Shown here piece by piece: positions 33,993-44,660 of a stretch of DNA of 64,000 nucleotides. Made by a program: the position numbers and the translations under genes. The DNA comes from Brevibacillus reuszeri (lineage in GTDB: Bacteria; Bacillota; Bacilli; Brevibacillales; Brevibacillaceae). The stretch lies in contig NZ_LGIQ01000007.1 in NCBI RefSeq assembly GCF_001187725.1, positions 308,324 through 372,323 on the forward strand, in the 5' to 3' direction. Below the pieces are notes generated by a model. It searched no databases. It worked only from the letters and a program-made list of their open reading frames with translations, and was not told where the DNA came from. How positions within the stretch are numbered: position 1 is the stretch's first letter; each line of letters starts with the position of its first letter.

Positions 33993-35921
33993 TTGCGGGT
34001 ATCCAATGCAACTGTACGCCGCCGTATTTTTGTAGTTTTAATCATTGGCATCGTGCTGTATTCGGCACTCATTACTCGTCTGGGATACGTGCAGCTGGTC
34101 GAAGGACCAGGGCTTGCTCAGATGGCAGATGATCTGCTGAACCGTGAGATTGATTTTAAACCCAATCGAGGCCGTATTCTCGATCGGAGTGGCAATGAAC
34201 TCGTTTCCAATATGAGTGTACCGACAATTGTAGCCGTACCAGCACAAATCAAGAATCCGACAGAAACCGCAAAACAGCTCTCCGTCATCCTGGAGCAAAA
34301 GGAAGAAGACGTCTTAAAAGCGATTACCAAAAAAGCCATGAGCAATAACCAAATACCTGGAGGAAAAAAGATTTCGGTCGAAAAGGCTAAGAAGATTCAA
34401 GAGCTGAATCTGCCAGGAATCTACCTTGCTGGAGATACGAAGAGATTTTATCCAAACGGGACAATGGCCGCACATATTTTAGGTTTTACCGGAATTGACA
34501 ATCAAGGCTTGACTGGCTTGGAGAAGATCTATGACCCCTTCCTGAATGGGACCAAGGGACACATCTCCTATCCATCAGATGCCAAGGGAAGGGTTATGCC
34601 TGGAGGTTCAGAGGACTATGTAGCGCCAGTGAACGGTATGGACATGTATTTGACACTGGATTCGACGATCCAATCCTTTATCGAAAGGGAGCTGGACCAA
34701 GCAGTCGTTGCTTATCAGCCGGATGATGTACTGGCGATCGCAATGGATCCGAAAACAGGAGAAATTTTGGGAATGGGCAGTCGACCTACGTTCCAGCCTG
34801 ATCAATATCAGAATTATCCCGTAGAGGTATACAACCGCAATTTACCCATCTGGAAAACATATGAGCCTGGCTCCACCTTCAAAATCGTTACATTAGCTGC
34901 CGCGCTCAATGAAGGCGTCATTAAACTGGACGAAGGCTTTTATGATCCCGGCTTTATAAATGTTGCCGGCAAAAGACTTCGCTGCTGGAAACGACAGGGG
35001 CACGGTCAGGAGTCGATGCTTGAGGTCGTAGAGAACTCGTGTAACCCTGGCTTTGTAACTATGGGACAACGGTTGCAAAAAGAGCGCTTGTTTGAATACA
35101 TCAAGAAATTTGGTTTTGGTAAAAAGACAGGCATAGACCTTATTGGTGAAGAGAATGGCCTGCTCTTTAATCTGAATCGGGTAGGTCCGGTCGAACTAGG
35201 CACGACTTCGTTCGGTCAAGGGGTTTCCGTTACGCCTATTCAGCAAATGGCTGCTGTGGCCGCGGCGATCAACGGAGGCAAGCTGATGAAGCCTTTTGTA
35301 GCCAAAGAGTGGCGTGACGGTATTACCCACGACGTCATAGGCAGAACGGTCCCGACAGAAGTACGTCAAGTCATTAGCAAGGATACCTCAGACAAGGTTC
35401 GTTATGCGCTGGAAAGCGTTGTCGCCCGCGGTACAGGCAATAAGGCCTACATCGAAGGCTATCGTGTAGGCGGGAAAACAGGTACTGCGCAAAAAGTTAA
35501 AAATGGTCGCTACATGGATGGAGAATATATCGTGTCCTTCATAGGCTTTGCCCCGGCGGATGATCCACAAATCCTTGTTTATTTTGCTGTCGATAATCCA
35601 AAAGCACTTGCATTCGGTGGTTTGATCGCTGCTCCAAGTGTAAAAAGCATCATCGAGTCGTCTCTGCAGCATATGAATGTTCCGAAGCGCAAAGACGGCA
35701 TTTCCAAAGAGATTAACAAGGCTCTGGGTGAAAGAAGTCCGATTGAGGTGCCAAACATGGTAGGTCAGACCATGCAAGATGTTGTCACAACGTACGAGAC
35801 TCTCCCTCTTGTTGTTTCAGGAAAAGGGAAGTATGTGATCGCACAATCGCCGGCAGCAGGTGTAAAAATCGAAGAGGGCGGAAAAATTCGTATCCATCTT
35901 GGTGACAAATTGAACAATTAG
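33993..35921 (+). CDS. spoVD: Sporulation-specific penicillin-binding protein SpoVD
   Basis: 642 aa from TTG 33993 (MRVSNATVRRRIFVV), behind GAGGGGGGAC; this matches the length and start of B. subtilis SpoVD, while the earlier ATG has no RBS. Membrane helix ~10-30, transpeptidase with GSTFK (Ser294), SCN-type segment (ENSCNPGFV) and KTGT (Lys495), and one C-terminal PASTA domain. Makes spore cortex peptidoglycan with SpoVE. It lacks the long tail of the neighbouring PbpB. Confidence 0.92.
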   Translation: MRVSNATVRRRIFVVLIIGIVLYSALITRLGYVQLVEGPGLAQMADDLLNREIDFKPNRGRILDRSGNELVSNMSVPTIVAVPAQIKNPTETAKQLSVILEQKEEDVLKAITKKAMSNNQIPGGKKISVEKAKKIQELNLPGIYLAGDTKRFYPNGTMAAHILGFTGIDNQGLTGLEKIYDPFLNGTKGHISYPSDAKGRVMPGGSEDYVAPVNGMDMYLTLDSTIQSFIERELDQAVVAYQPDDVLAIAMDPKTGEILGMGSRPTFQPDQYQNYPVEVYNRNLPIWKTYEPGSTFKIVTLAAALNEGVIKLDEGFYDPGFINVAGKRLRCWKRQGHGQESMLEVVENSCNPGFVTMGQRLQKERLFEYIKKFGFGKKTGIDLIGEENGLLFNLNRVGPVELGTTSFGQGVSVTPIQQMAAVAAAINGGKLMKPFVAKEWRDGITHDVIGRTVPTEVRQVISKDTSDKVRYALESVVARGTGNKAYIEGYRVGGKTGTAQKVKNGRYMDGEYIVSFIGFAPADDPQILVYFAVDNPKALAFGGLIAAPSVKSIIESSLQHMNVPKRKDGISKEINKALGERSPIEVPNMVGQTMQDVVTTYETLPLVVSGKGKYVIAQSPAAGVKIEEGGKIRIHLGDKLNN

Positions 35922-36041
35922 CTATAAAATGAGATTTCGAAGGCGGAGGGAAGTAGGCTTGTCTACGGACGCTCTGTCTTTGTGCTTGTACAAATCGGTA
36001 CATTTTTGTCTATACTAGTTGGAGAATGGGGTGCCTGTTTC

Positions 36042-37520
36042 ATGTTTCTACGGGATCTGCTCATGCCGCTGTTGCCATATCAGGTCACAGGGGATGACAG
36101 CATGGAGATTACTGGTTTGACAGCAGACTCGCGCCAGGTTAAACCCGGCTTCTTGTTTGTTTGTCTGACTGGGTATACCGTGGATGGACATACGTTTGCG
36201 GCTCAAGCGGTTAACAATGGAGCCGTTGCTGTGCTATCCGAAAAAGATCTGGACGTGCCAGCTACCATTGTCAGAGTGCCGGATACCCGGCGGGCAATGG
36301 CGATGCTGGCTGATCGTATTTTCGGTTCTCCCACACGTGAATTAAAAGTGATTGGTGTGACAGGGACTAATGGAAAGACGACCACCACTCATCTGATCGA
36401 CAAGATTTTGCGTGACCAACGCAAACAGACGGGGTTGATCGGTACGATTCACATGCGGATTGGTGATGTCACAGAAGAAGTGAAGAACACGACTCCTGAC
36501 GCTGTAGATCTGCAACGAAGCTTCCGTCGCATGTGCGATGTGAACACAGACTACGCGATTATTGAGGTGTCCTCTCATGCGCTGGAGATGGGGCGTGTAC
36601 GCGGCTGCAACATCCATACAGCTGTGTTTACAAACCTGACGCAGGATCATCTGGACTACCACAAAACGATGGATAACTATCGCTACGCCAAATCGTTGCT
36701 CTTTTCCCAGTTGGGAAATAGCTATGATCCCGACAGACTCAAGACGGCTGTATTAAATGCGGATGACGATGCCTCGGAGCTGTACGCGACGGTTACTCCT
36801 GCCAGAGTCATCACATATGGAATTGATCGTGCGGCTGATGTGCGGGCCACCGATATTGAAATTACGAGCAAGGGTACTTCCTTTACAGCTCATACGTTTG
36901 CTGGCAGCGTTCGCTTTAACCTGCGGATGATGGGGAAGTTCAATGTGTATAACGCTCTTGCAGCAATCGCGGTTACACTTGCTGAAGGAATCATACTGGA
37001 AGAGATCAAAGCCAGTCTGGAAACAGTTGCTGGTGTAGATGGACGCTTTGAGGCTGTGGAAGCAGGTCAGCCATTTGCGGTACTGGTCGATTATTCGCAT
37101 ACTCCTGACAGCTTGGAAAATGCTCTGATGACCATTAAAGAGTTTGCCAAAGGGCGGATTTTCTGCGTAGTCGGCTGCGGCGGAGATCGAGACCGCACCA
37201 AGCGCCCAATTATGGCGCAGATCGCAACAAAGTATGCAGATATGACCGTCTTAACATCAGATAATCCTCGTTCAGAGGAGCCGCAAGCGATAATTGACGA
37301 TATGCTTGCAGGCCTCGCCAGTGTATCCAAGAACAGCTATACATCCGTTGTAGACCGACGCGAGGCAATCAATCACGCGGTTTCGCTTGCGAAGGCAGAG
37401 GATGTCATCCTGATTGCAGGAAAAGGTCATGAAACGTACCAAATTATAAAATCGGAAGTATTGTCCTTCGACGATCGCGAGGTAGCACGTGAAGCGATCG
37501 CCCGGTACAACCAAGAATAA
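36042..37520 (+). CDS. murE: UDP-N-acetylmuramoyl-L-alanyl-D-glutamate--2,6-diaminopimelate ligase
   Basis: 492 aa from ATG 36042 (MFLRDLLMPLL), with GGGGTG eight bases upstream; the longer frame's start has no RBS. ATP loop GVTGTNGKTTTTHLI, TPDAVDLQR, and DNPRSEEP, the motif that selects meso-diaminopimelate rather than lysine, so the wall is A1-gamma type like Bacillus. Adds the third residue of the stem peptide in the cytoplasm. A weak promoter-like TTGTAC...TATACT lies upstream but was not relied on. Confidence 0.93.
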   Translation: MFLRDLLMPLLPYQVTGDDSMEITGLTADSRQVKPGFLFVCLTGYTVDGHTFAAQAVNNGAVAVLSEKDLDVPATIVRVPDTRRAMAMLADRIFGSPTRELKVIGVTGTNGKTTTTHLIDKILRDQRKQTGLIGTIHMRIGDVTEEVKNTTPDAVDLQRSFRRMCDVNTDYAIIEVSSHALEMGRVRGCNIHTAVFTNLTQDHLDYHKTMDNYRYAKSLLFSQLGNSYDPDRLKTAVLNADDDASELYATVTPARVITYGIDRAADVRATDIEITSKGTSFTAHTFAGSVRFNLRMMGKFNVYNALAAIAVTLAEGIILEEIKASLETVAGVDGRFEAVEAGQPFAVLVDYSHTPDSLENALMTIKEFAKGRIFCVVGCGGDRDRTKRPIMAQIATKYADMTVLTSDNPRSEEPQAIIDDMLAGLASVSKNSYTSVVDRREAINHAVSLAKAEDVILIAGKGHETYQIIKSEVLSFDDREVAREAIARYNQE

Positions 37521-37564
37521 AGACAGATGCGTTCAAATAGCATCGAAAGAAAGGAGGTTCGGGC

Positions 37565-38536
37565 ATGTTCGCTGACAACGTACTCATCGTCACGATCGTC
37601 GCTGCGTTTCTCATCGCTGTACTTATTGGACCACTATTTATCCCGTTCCTTCGCCGTCTGAAGTTTGGGCAGGCAATCCGGGAAGAAGGGCCACAGTCCC
37701 ATTATAAGAAGGCAGGTACCCCTACGATGGGGGGGACCATCATTCTTTTGGCACTCATTTTTACGGTACTGAAGTTTGCCAATGTGGGAATGAAAGTATA
37801 TTTTTTGCTGTTGGTGACACTCGGATACGGGTTGATCGGATTTTTGGATGATTACATTAAGATCAGAAAAAAACGCAATCTGGGTTTGACCGCAAAACAA
37901 AAATTTGCTGGCCAGATTGTGCTTGGTATTGGTGCTTATATTTTGTTGTATACGATGGGGCATGATACATCGCTGCATTTCCCGGGGACAGAGTGGAAGC
38001 TGGAGCTTGGCTATTTTTACTTCCCATTCCTCTTGTTCTTGTTAGTTGGTACGACCAATGCTGTCAACATTACAGACGGCTTGGACGGCTTGCTCGCAGG
38101 TACAGGGGCGATTGCATTCGGTGCTTATGCCATCATCGCCTGGTTTGGACAGGATTATGATACGGCTATTTTCAGCGCAGCCGTGGTTGGTGCTGTTCTT
38201 GGGTTCCTCGTCTTCAATGCTCATCCGGCGCGTGTATTTATGGGCGACACTGGCTCATTGGGGCTGGGTGGTGCCTTGGCGGCCATTGCGATTATGACAA
38301 AAACCGAGCTGCTTTTAGCGATCATCGGTGGAGTGTTTGTTGTTGAGACGCTTTCTGTAATCATTCAAGTTATTTCCTTTAAAACGAGAGGAAAGCGGAT
38401 TTTCCGAATGAGTCCTCTTCATCACCACTTTGAGTTAACAGGCTGGTCCGAGTGGCGAGTTGTTGTGACCTTTTGGTTGGTGGGGATCTTTTTTGCTGGA
38501 CTGGGTGTATACCTCGAGGTGGTGACAATCAGATGA
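37565..38536 (+). CDS. mraY: Phospho-N-acetylmuramoyl-pentapeptide transferase
   Basis: 323 aa, ten membrane helices. Catalytic motifs: [24 protein letters not shown] (Asp pair), [30 protein letters not shown] and the HHHFE loop ([13 protein letters not shown]). Links UDP-MurNAc-pentapeptide to undecaprenyl phosphate to give lipid I. RBS AAAGGAGG. Stop overlaps murD start by 4 bp. Confidence 0.95.
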   Translation: MFADNVLIVTIVAAFLIAVLIGPLFIPFLRRLKFGQAIREEGPQSHYKKAGTPTMGGTIILLALIFTVLKFANVGMKVYFLLLVTLGYGLIGFLDDYIKIRKKRNLGLTAKQKFAGQIVLGIGAYILLYTMGHDTSLHFPGTEWKLELGYFYFPFLLFLLVGTTNAVNITDGLDGLLAGTGAIAFGAYAIIAWFGQDYDTAIFSAAVVGAVLGFLVFNAHPARVFMGDTGSLGLGGALAAIAIMTKTELLLAIIGGVFVVETLSVIIQVISFKTRGKRIFRMSPLHHHFELTGWSEWRVVVTFWLVGIFFAGLGVYLEVVTIR

Positions 38537-39897
38537 TCGACTATCAAGGGAAACAAATTGTCGTTTTAGGAATGGCGAAAAGCGGTGTGGCAGTGGCAAA
38601 GCTGTTACACCGCTTTGGTGCGCATGTCGTGGTCAATGACCGTAAGCCGCGCGGGGAATCGCCGGGAGCAGAAGAGCTGGAGGCGCTCGGGATTACGGTC
38701 ATTTGCGGGTATCATCCTGACGATCTCGTACATACGGATGTAGCACTTGTCGTCAAAAATCCAGGAATCCCCTACGAAGCTGCTCCGGTAGCTCGAGCAC
38801 TCGAGCTGGGAATTCCAGTCATGACTGAGGTGGAGCTCGCATATCAGATTGCGAAAGCACCCATAATCGGGATCACCGGCTCCAATGGAAAAACGACGAC
38901 GACGACACTCGTTGGTTTGATTTTAAAGCAAGCCAATATCAGCTCTATGGTTGGTGGCAATATCGGAACGGTTCTATGCGGGCTGGCTGAAACGGCGCAG
39001 CCGGATGAATGGTTGGTAGCGGAGCTGAGCAGCTTTCAGCTAATGGGGACAAAAGAGTTTCGTCCACATATCGGCGTGCTGCTAAATCTGTACCCGGCTC
39101 ATTTGGATTACCATCATTCCATGGAAGAGTATTTGAATGCCAAGCTGAAACTGTTTGCAAATCAGACCGAGGAGGATGTCGCGATTCTTCCATACGACCA
39201 GTCTGAGATCATGAATCACTGTGGACACTTGTCAGCTCGTACCTATTTCTTTAGCAAGACGCAGGAAGTGCCCAGAGGTGCTTACGTGAAGGACGGCATG
39301 ATTGTGTATGCAGATGGTCAGGGCCATGTTGAAGAAATCATTGGAGTAAAAGACATTACGGTACCACATGTGGACAACGCATTGGCGGCTATTCTCGTGA
39401 CGCTCCTGGCTGGAGCAGACAAGCAATCGATTGCAACGGTTCTCTCTACGTTTGCTGGTGTAGAGCATCGGATGGAATTTGTTGCTTCGATTAATGGGGT
39501 CAATTACTTTAATGATTCCAAGGCTACCAATCCAGAGGCAGCTTCAAGAGCCCTGCAGGCATGCACAGAGCCTGTTGTCTGGATTTGCGGGGGGCTTGAT
39601 CGGGGGGTAGACTTCCGGGAGCTGCTACCTGTCATTTCAGGAAGAGTCAAAGCGGTTATCGCTCTCGGAGAAACGGCACCAATTTTACTGGAGCGGGCAG
39701 AAGATGCAGGGATTAACGAGCGAATCCATGTCGATACTGTGGACAAAGCCGTTCTTGCTGCTTCGCGATTAGCACAACCGGGAGACGTGGTTTTACTCAG
39801 CCCGGCGTGTGCGAGCTGGGACATGTTTCCTTCGTTTGAAGTTCGGGGGAGCATGTTTAAGGACGGCGTGCATAGACTTAAAACAAGCCTAGCATAA
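38533..39897 (+). CDS. murD: UDP-N-acetylmuramoylalanine--D-glutamate ligase
   Basis: 454 aa from ATG 38533, which overlaps the mraY stop (ATGA) and follows GAGGTGGTG. N-terminal Rossmann-like domain ([16 protein letters not shown]), ATP loop [47 protein letters not shown] and [12 protein letters not shown]. Adds D-glutamate to UDP-MurNAc-L-Ala. Its product feeds MurE two genes upstream. Confidence 0.95.
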   Translation: MIDYQGKQIVVLGMAKSGVAVAKLLHRFGAHVVVNDRKPRGESPGAEELEALGITVICGYHPDDLVHTDVALVVKNPGIPYEAAPVARALELGIPVMTEVELAYQIAKAPIIGITGSNGKTTTTTLVGLILKQANISSMVGGNIGTVLCGLAETAQPDEWLVAELSSFQLMGTKEFRPHIGVLLNLYPAHLDYHHSMEEYLNAKLKLFANQTEEDVAILPYDQSEIMNHCGHLSARTYFFSKTQEVPRGAYVKDGMIVYADGQGHVEEIIGVKDITVPHVDNALAAILVTLLAGADKQSIATVLSTFAGVEHRMEFVASINGVNYFNDSKATNPEAASRALQACTEPVVWICGGLDRGVDFRELLPVISGRVKAVIALGETAPILLERAEDAGINERIHVDTVDKAVLAASRLAQPGDVVLLSPACASWDMFPSFEVRGSMFKDGVHRLKTSLA

Positions 39898-39962
39898 CGT
39901 CCCAAAGTGCTTCATGAATAAACAGTTGATCGGGACGGCGTGAGAAAGGATGACCTGGCAAA

Positions 39963-41057
39963 ATGAGCAAGGTACGCTCTGCCCCCGACTTTGTAATTAT
40001 TTTTGCAACACTTTTTTTATTGGGAATTGGCATCGTGATGGTGTACAGCGCCAGTGCGATTGTTGCGCAAAAGCCGCCATTTTCCGATCCTTATTTTTTT
40101 GCCAAGCGCCAGCTGATTTTTGCTCTGCTTGGCATCACCTCGATGTACATTACGATGAACATTGATTATTGGGTGTGGAAGCAGTGGGCCAAAGTAGGTT
40201 TTATTGCGAGCTTGGGACTTCTTGTACTGGTCTTGTTAATCGGGATTGAAGTGAACGGTTCAAAAAGCTGGTTAGGATTTGGGGCATTCGGGATTCAGCC
40301 AGGTGAATTCGCCAAGCTGGGTGTTGTTGCTTTTCTGGCTAAATGGCTGTCGGACAACCAAAAACAAGTTGTTCTGTTTCGCAAAGGGCTGGTTCCTGCA
40401 TTGGGGATTCCGTCGGTGTGCTTCGGTTTGATCATGCTCCAGCCAGACTTGGGCACAGGAACTGTTTTGATGGGGACGGCTGTCATCATGATTTTTGCCT
40501 CCGGTGCCAGAGTGAGTCATTTTGCTGGGCTTGGCATGCTTGGTGTAGCCGGCTTTGTCGGATTGGTTTTATCGGCACCCTATCGGGTCAAGAGGATCAC
40601 TTCCTTCCTCGATCCGTGGTCAGACCCTCTCAATACGGGATATCAAATCATCCAGTCGCTATACGCGATTGGACCTGGAGGACTTTTGGGATTAGGTCTC
40701 GGTCAGAGTAGACAAAAGCATCTGTATCTCCCGGAACCATACAATGATTTTATTTTTTCGATTGTAGCTGAGGAGCTGGGCTTCATCGGCGGGACCTTAA
40801 TCCTCCTCTTGTTCCTGCTGCTTTTGTGGCGGGGGATGAGGACAGCGATTACGGCGCCAGATTTATTCGGCAGTCTTCTTGCTTTAGGCATCATCGGAAT
40901 GATTGCGATCCAGGTCGTTATCAACATCGGGGTTGTGACCGGTATGTTTCCTGTAACGGGAATCACATTGCCCTTTTTAAGCTATGGAGGCTCATCCTTG
41001 ACACTGATGCTGACAGGTGTCGGAGTCTTGTTGAATATTTCTCGGTTTTCACGATAA
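39963..41057 (+). CDS. spoVE: SEDS glycosyltransferase, SpoVE/FtsW
   Basis: 364 aa with ten membrane helices. SEDS hallmarks: MVYSASAIVA after helix 1, SWLGFGAFGIQPGEFAKL with the catalytic-site residues, QPDLGTG, LYAIGPGGLLGLGLGQSRQKHLYLPEPYNDFIFSIVAEE and PFLSYGGSS. It polymerises lipid II with a class B PBP. Position between murD and murG is that of B. subtilis spoVE, and spoVD is four genes upstream, so SpoVE is favoured. In genomes with one copy it could also serve as FtsW. Confidence 0.9.
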   Translation: MSKVRSAPDFVIIFATLFLLGIGIVMVYSASAIVAQKPPFSDPYFFAKRQLIFALLGITSMYITMNIDYWVWKQWAKVGFIASLGLLVLVLLIGIEVNGSKSWLGFGAFGIQPGEFAKLGVVAFLAKWLSDNQKQVVLFRKGLVPALGIPSVCFGLIMLQPDLGTGTVLMGTAVIMIFASGARVSHFAGLGMLGVAGFVGLVLSAPYRVKRITSFLDPWSDPLNTGYQIIQSLYAIGPGGLLGLGLGQSRQKHLYLPEPYNDFIFSIVAEELGFIGGTLILLLFLLLLWRGMRTAITAPDLFGSLLALGIIGMIAIQVVINIGVVTGMFPVTGITLPFLSYGGSSLTLMLTGVGVLLNISRFSR

Positions 41058-41120
41058 AAAACGATTATGATGAAGATAGAAGCAATGATATAGAGGAACG
41101 TTCATGGAAGGTGTGATCGT

Positions 41121-42224
41121 ATGCGCGTCGTCCTAACAGGCGGTGGCACAGGTGGGCATATTTATCCGGCGCTTGCGGTGGCGAGAGAAGTTTCTCGCCA
41201 ACATCCGCAGGCTGCCTTTTTGTATATCGGCAGTAAGCATGGGCTTGAGGCACAGCTTGTTCCACGCACGGAAATTCCGTTTCAATCGGTAGAGATCAGC
41301 GGCCTTAAGCGAAAGCTGACTCTGGATAATTTGAAGACGCTGTGGAAATTTTTACGGGCTGTGTCCGATTCGAAAAAAATGCTTCGAGAATTTCGGCCGG
41401 ATGTAGTTATTGGTACGGGTGGCTACGTATGTGGTCCAGTTGTCTACGCGGCAGCAAAGCTGGGAATTCCAACGATGATTCACGAGCAAAATGTGGTGCC
41501 TGGTTTAACGAACAAGTTTTTGTCGCGATCGGTTACCAAGGTAGCTGTTTCGTTTTCCGAGTCTCTAGCCTTTTTCCCCTCGGCCAAAACGGTGCTGACC
41601 GGAAATCCGCGTGCAACAGAAGTAATGCACGGGAATGCAGAAGCGGGTCGTAGCTTTTTGGGCGTGGATGCGGGTAAAAAAATCGTCTTGATTTTCGGCG
41701 GCAGTCGCGGCGCCAGGGCAATCAATGAAGCGGTTGTTGCCATGGTAAACCAGTTAGGTCAGTTTACCGATACTCATTTTGTGTATGTCACAGGGGACGT
41801 TCACTATGAGAAAATTCATGCCGAGTTGCAGCAAATGGGCGATATTTCCACGAACATAACGGTGCTTCCATTCGTCCACAATATGCCGGACGTTTTAGCG
41901 GCTACCCATGTTCTGGTGGGACGGGCTGGAGCATCTACCTTGGCAGAAGTGACTGCACTTGGGGTTCCATCCATTTTGATTCCATCCCCGTACGTGACGA
42001 ATAATCATCAGGAAAAAAATGCGCGCGGCTTGGAAAAGGTAGGAGCGGCAGAGGTCATTGTTGAGCAGGAATTGACCGGAGAGAGTCTGCTTAAAGCGCT
42101 GTCTGCCATACTCGCTGATGCGAAAAGATGGGAACAAATGAAGAAGTCTTCCCTTTCTTTAGGAATGCCTCACGCAGCCACTGAGATCGTGGATCAGTTG
42201 ACTGCCATCGCACGAAAGAAATGA
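41121..42224 (+). CDS. murG: UDP-N-acetylglucosamine--undecaprenyl-diphospho-muramoylpentapeptide transferase
   Basis: 367 aa GT-B enzyme. Glycine-rich VVLTGGGTGGHIYPALA at the start, GTGGYVCGPVVYAA, HEQNVVPGLTN, VLIFGGSRGARAIN and GRAGASTLAEVTALGVPSILIPSPY...NHQEKNA. Converts lipid I to lipid II at the inner membrane face. RBS GGAAGGTG before ATG 41121. Confidence 0.95.
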   Translation: MRVVLTGGGTGGHIYPALAVAREVSRQHPQAAFLYIGSKHGLEAQLVPRTEIPFQSVEISGLKRKLTLDNLKTLWKFLRAVSDSKKMLREFRPDVVIGTGGYVCGPVVYAAAKLGIPTMIHEQNVVPGLTNKFLSRSVTKVAVSFSESLAFFPSAKTVLTGNPRATEVMHGNAEAGRSFLGVDAGKKIVLIFGGSRGARAINEAVVAMVNQLGQFTDTHFVYVTGDVHYEKIHAELQQMGDISTNITVLPFVHNMPDVLAATHVLVGRAGASTLAEVTALGVPSILIPSPYVTNNHQEKNARGLEKVGAAEVIVEQELTGESLLKALSAILADAKRWEQMKKSSLSLGMPHAATEIVDQLTAIARKK

Positions 42225-42327
42225 GCGGATAGGCGACTGTCACGCTATCTGGGCGAATGCATAGTATAGAGCAAACACGTGAGAAGACCTAGGTCCGACC
42301 TAGCAATTGTATCAGGAGGTTCACAAG

Positions 42328-43233
42328 ATGAAACAAATCGCAGATGAGTTGAAGAAAGCGGGAATCGAAAAAGTGTGGACTGATGAACCTCTCGCCAATC
42401 ATACGACTTGGCGGATTGGGGGTCCTGCTGATTTGTTGATCCAGCCCAAGGATAAAGCATCCTTGCAAACAGCCTTGCAGATTCTCCATCGCCATAAAGT
42501 TCCTTGGAATGTGATAGGGCGCGGTTCCAACCTTCTGGTGAGGGACGGAGGGTTTCGAGGAGCCGTGCTGAAGGTGGCAGAGGGACTAAGCCACTGTGAG
42601 TTCAAGGGCGAAGAGGTGTGTGTGGGTGCCGGATATTCCATGATCCGCCTGGCGGTGGAGGCAGGTAAGATGGGATTAACAGGTATGGAATTTGCAGGAG
42701 GTATTCCTGGTACAGTAGGCGGGGCCGTCTACATGAATGCTGGGGCACACGGATCTGATCTTTCACGTATTCTTATTGAAGCCGAGATCCTCTTCGAAAA
42801 CGGCGAATGTAAGGTGTTGAATAACGAAGAACTGAGCTTTAGTTACCGGACTTCCTTGCTGCAAAAGCAAAAAGGAATCGTGCTTGAGGCCCGGTTTCAA
42901 TTGCGCACTGGAGATCGCAAGGAGATTGCGGCTACACTCGCTGCAAACAAAGACAGACGGCGCCAGACACAGCCATTGCAAATGCCGTGTGCCGGCAGCG
43001 TGTTTCGGAATCCGCCACAGGATCATGCGGGACGCCTGATTGAAGCAGCAGGACTCAAAGGATACCGAATTGGAGGAGCTCAGGTTTCGGAAAAACATTC
43101 GAACTTCATCGTGAATTGTGGAGGGGCCACGGCTACCGACGTCCTCACCTTGATCAGCCATGTACGGAGCACGATCCTCGAGAAATACGGGGTTGACCTG
43201 CACCCGGAAGTCCTGGTGGTGGGCGAGGGGTAA
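42328..43233 (+). CDS. murB: UDP-N-acetylenolpyruvoylglucosamine reductase
   Basis: 301 aa from ATG 42328 with CAGGAGG upstream; a TTG seven codons earlier lies before this RBS. FAD-binding segments NHTTWRIGGPADLL, GRGSNLLVRDGGFRGAVL, GAGYSMIRLAVEAGKMGLTG, GIPGTVGGAVYMNAGA and the active-site region CAGSVFRNP...AGRLIEAAGLKG, ending with SEKHSNFIVN. Reduces the MurA product to UDP-MurNAc. Pairs with murA, which follows by 15 bp. Confidence 0.95.
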   Translation: MKQIADELKKAGIEKVWTDEPLANHTTWRIGGPADLLIQPKDKASLQTALQILHRHKVPWNVIGRGSNLLVRDGGFRGAVLKVAEGLSHCEFKGEEVCVGAGYSMIRLAVEAGKMGLTGMEFAGGIPGTVGGAVYMNAGAHGSDLSRILIEAEILFENGECKVLNNEELSFSYRTSLLQKQKGIVLEARFQLRTGDRKEIAATLAANKDRRRQTQPLQMPCAGSVFRNPPQDHAGRLIEAAGLKGYRIGGAQVSEKHSNFIVNCGGATATDVLTLISHVRSTILEKYGVDLHPEVLVVGEG

Positions 43234-43248
43234 CACGGAGGTGAAAGT

Positions 43249-44505
43249 TTGGAGACTTTTGCGATCGAAGGCGGAAGACCTCTGTCCGGTTCGCTTCGGA
43301 TCCAAGGAGCTAAGAACGCTGCTCTTCCTATTCTTGCAGCCGCTGTGCTGGCGGAAGGGCAATTCTATATCTATGACGTTCCCCACCTAAAAGATATAAA
43401 GGTCATGCTGGAGATCCTCACGTCGCTGGGAGCGAAAACGAACCATGTGGACAGCTGTGTTGATCTAGATACGTCGTCTGTCTCCGTCCCGTTAGTGCCA
43501 GATGACTTGATGAGCCAGATGCGCTCTTCTATTTTCTTGGCTGGACCGCTCTTGGCAAGATTGGGTGAGGTTACCATTTCCAGACCAGGTGGGTGCGATA
43601 TTGGAGAGCGCAGAATTGATTTGCATTTAGCCGGCCTGACTGCGCTCGGAGCCAAGATTGAAGAATCGGAAGGCTACATTACATTTCGGGCGAAGCAATT
43701 GCGCGGGACCAATATCTTTCTTTCCTTCCCCAGTGTGGGCGCAACAGAAAACATTATGATGGCGGCAGTGCTGGCAAAAGGTACAACGCGAATTTGCAAT
43801 GCTGCAAGAGAACCGGAGATTATCGATTTGCAAAACTTTTTGAATGCGATGGGCGCGCGTATCCGCGGTGCGGGAACAGATACAATTGAAATAAGCGGCG
43901 TCCCCCGGCTTCGATCAGTGAGCTATCGGATTATTCCGGACCGGATTGTAACAGGAACCTACTTATTGGCAATCGGCGTATCGCAAGGGCATGTCGAGCT
44001 GACGAACACGCTTCCTGAACATCTTACAGCATTGATTGAGGTTGCCCGTAGCTGTGGTGTTGAAATCAAGACCCGCCATGATATAATGGAAATCAAATGC
44101 ACCTCGCGTCCACGTGCCTACGACCGGATCATCACCTCGCCATTCCCTGGGTTTCCCACTGATTTACAGGCGCAGCTGATGGTGTTTTTGTCACAGGCGA
44201 GGGGAACGAGTGTCATTAAAGAAACGATTTTTGAAGGAAGATTCAAACATGTGAATGAATTGGCGCGAATGGGCGCCTCCATATACGTTGATCTGGGCTC
44301 CGCTATTATTCGTGGCGTTGGCAAATTGACTGCTACGAATGTGGAAGCGACAGATCTTCGAGCAGGAGCAGCTTTGGTTCTTGCGGGTCTTGCAGCAGAA
44401 GGGACTACTACGGTGAATCAGATCCACCATATCGACCGGGGATATGAACGCTTGGAGCATCAGTTGAGTCAGCTAGGAGCAAATATATCACGGGTGTCGA
44501 TATAA
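43249..44505 (+). CDS. murA: UDP-N-acetylglucosamine 1-carboxyvinyltransferase
   Basis: 418 aa, TTG start behind ACGGAGGTG. Inside-out alpha/beta barrel with GAKNAALPILAAAVL (substrate Lys) and the flexible loop ISRPGGCDIGERRIDLHL, whose Cys116 is the residue alkylated by fosfomycin; also PDRIVTGTYLLA and PFPGFPTDLQAQ. First committed step of peptidoglycan synthesis. In B. subtilis murAA is elsewhere; here it sits in the dcw cluster directly behind murB. Ended by a terminator. Confidence 0.93.
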   Translation: METFAIEGGRPLSGSLRIQGAKNAALPILAAAVLAEGQFYIYDVPHLKDIKVMLEILTSLGAKTNHVDSCVDLDTSSVSVPLVPDDLMSQMRSSIFLAGPLLARLGEVTISRPGGCDIGERRIDLHLAGLTALGAKIEESEGYITFRAKQLRGTNIFLSFPSVGATENIMMAAVLAKGTTRICNAAREPEIIDLQNFLNAMGARIRGAGTDTIEISGVPRLRSVSYRIIPDRIVTGTYLLAIGVSQGHVELTNTLPEHLTALIEVARSCGVEIKTRHDIMEIKCTSRPRAYDRIITSPFPGFPTDLQAQLMVFLSQARGTSVIKETIFEGRFKHVNELARMGASIYVDLGSAIIRGVGKLTATNVEATDLRAGAALVLAGLAAEGTTTVNQIHHIDRGYERLEHQLSQLGANISRVSI

Positions 44506-44518
44506 CCGAGGGTAGATA

Positions 44519-44547
44519 AGCGGCATACTGCTATGCCGCTTTCCCTG
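44519..44547 (+). terminator. Terminator after murA
   Basis: AGCGGCATA (44519-44527) with TATGCCGCT (44532-44540), then a T-rich tract. It divides the dcw cluster into a mur part and a divIB-ftsZ part. Confidence 0.85.
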
Positions 44548-44660
44548 TTTTGTAAATTTACATTTTTTTACATCTTGTATGATTTTGGATGAGCAGCTAG
44601 GGAAAGTTCATGTTTATTTTTGCAGGCGCAAAGCCTAGTATGAACGAGGAAGGTACGGCC

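Noticed and set aside
44550..44583. Promoter for divIB (TATGAT at 44578)
   Set aside because: No acceptable -35 at 16-18 bp; too weak to annotate.
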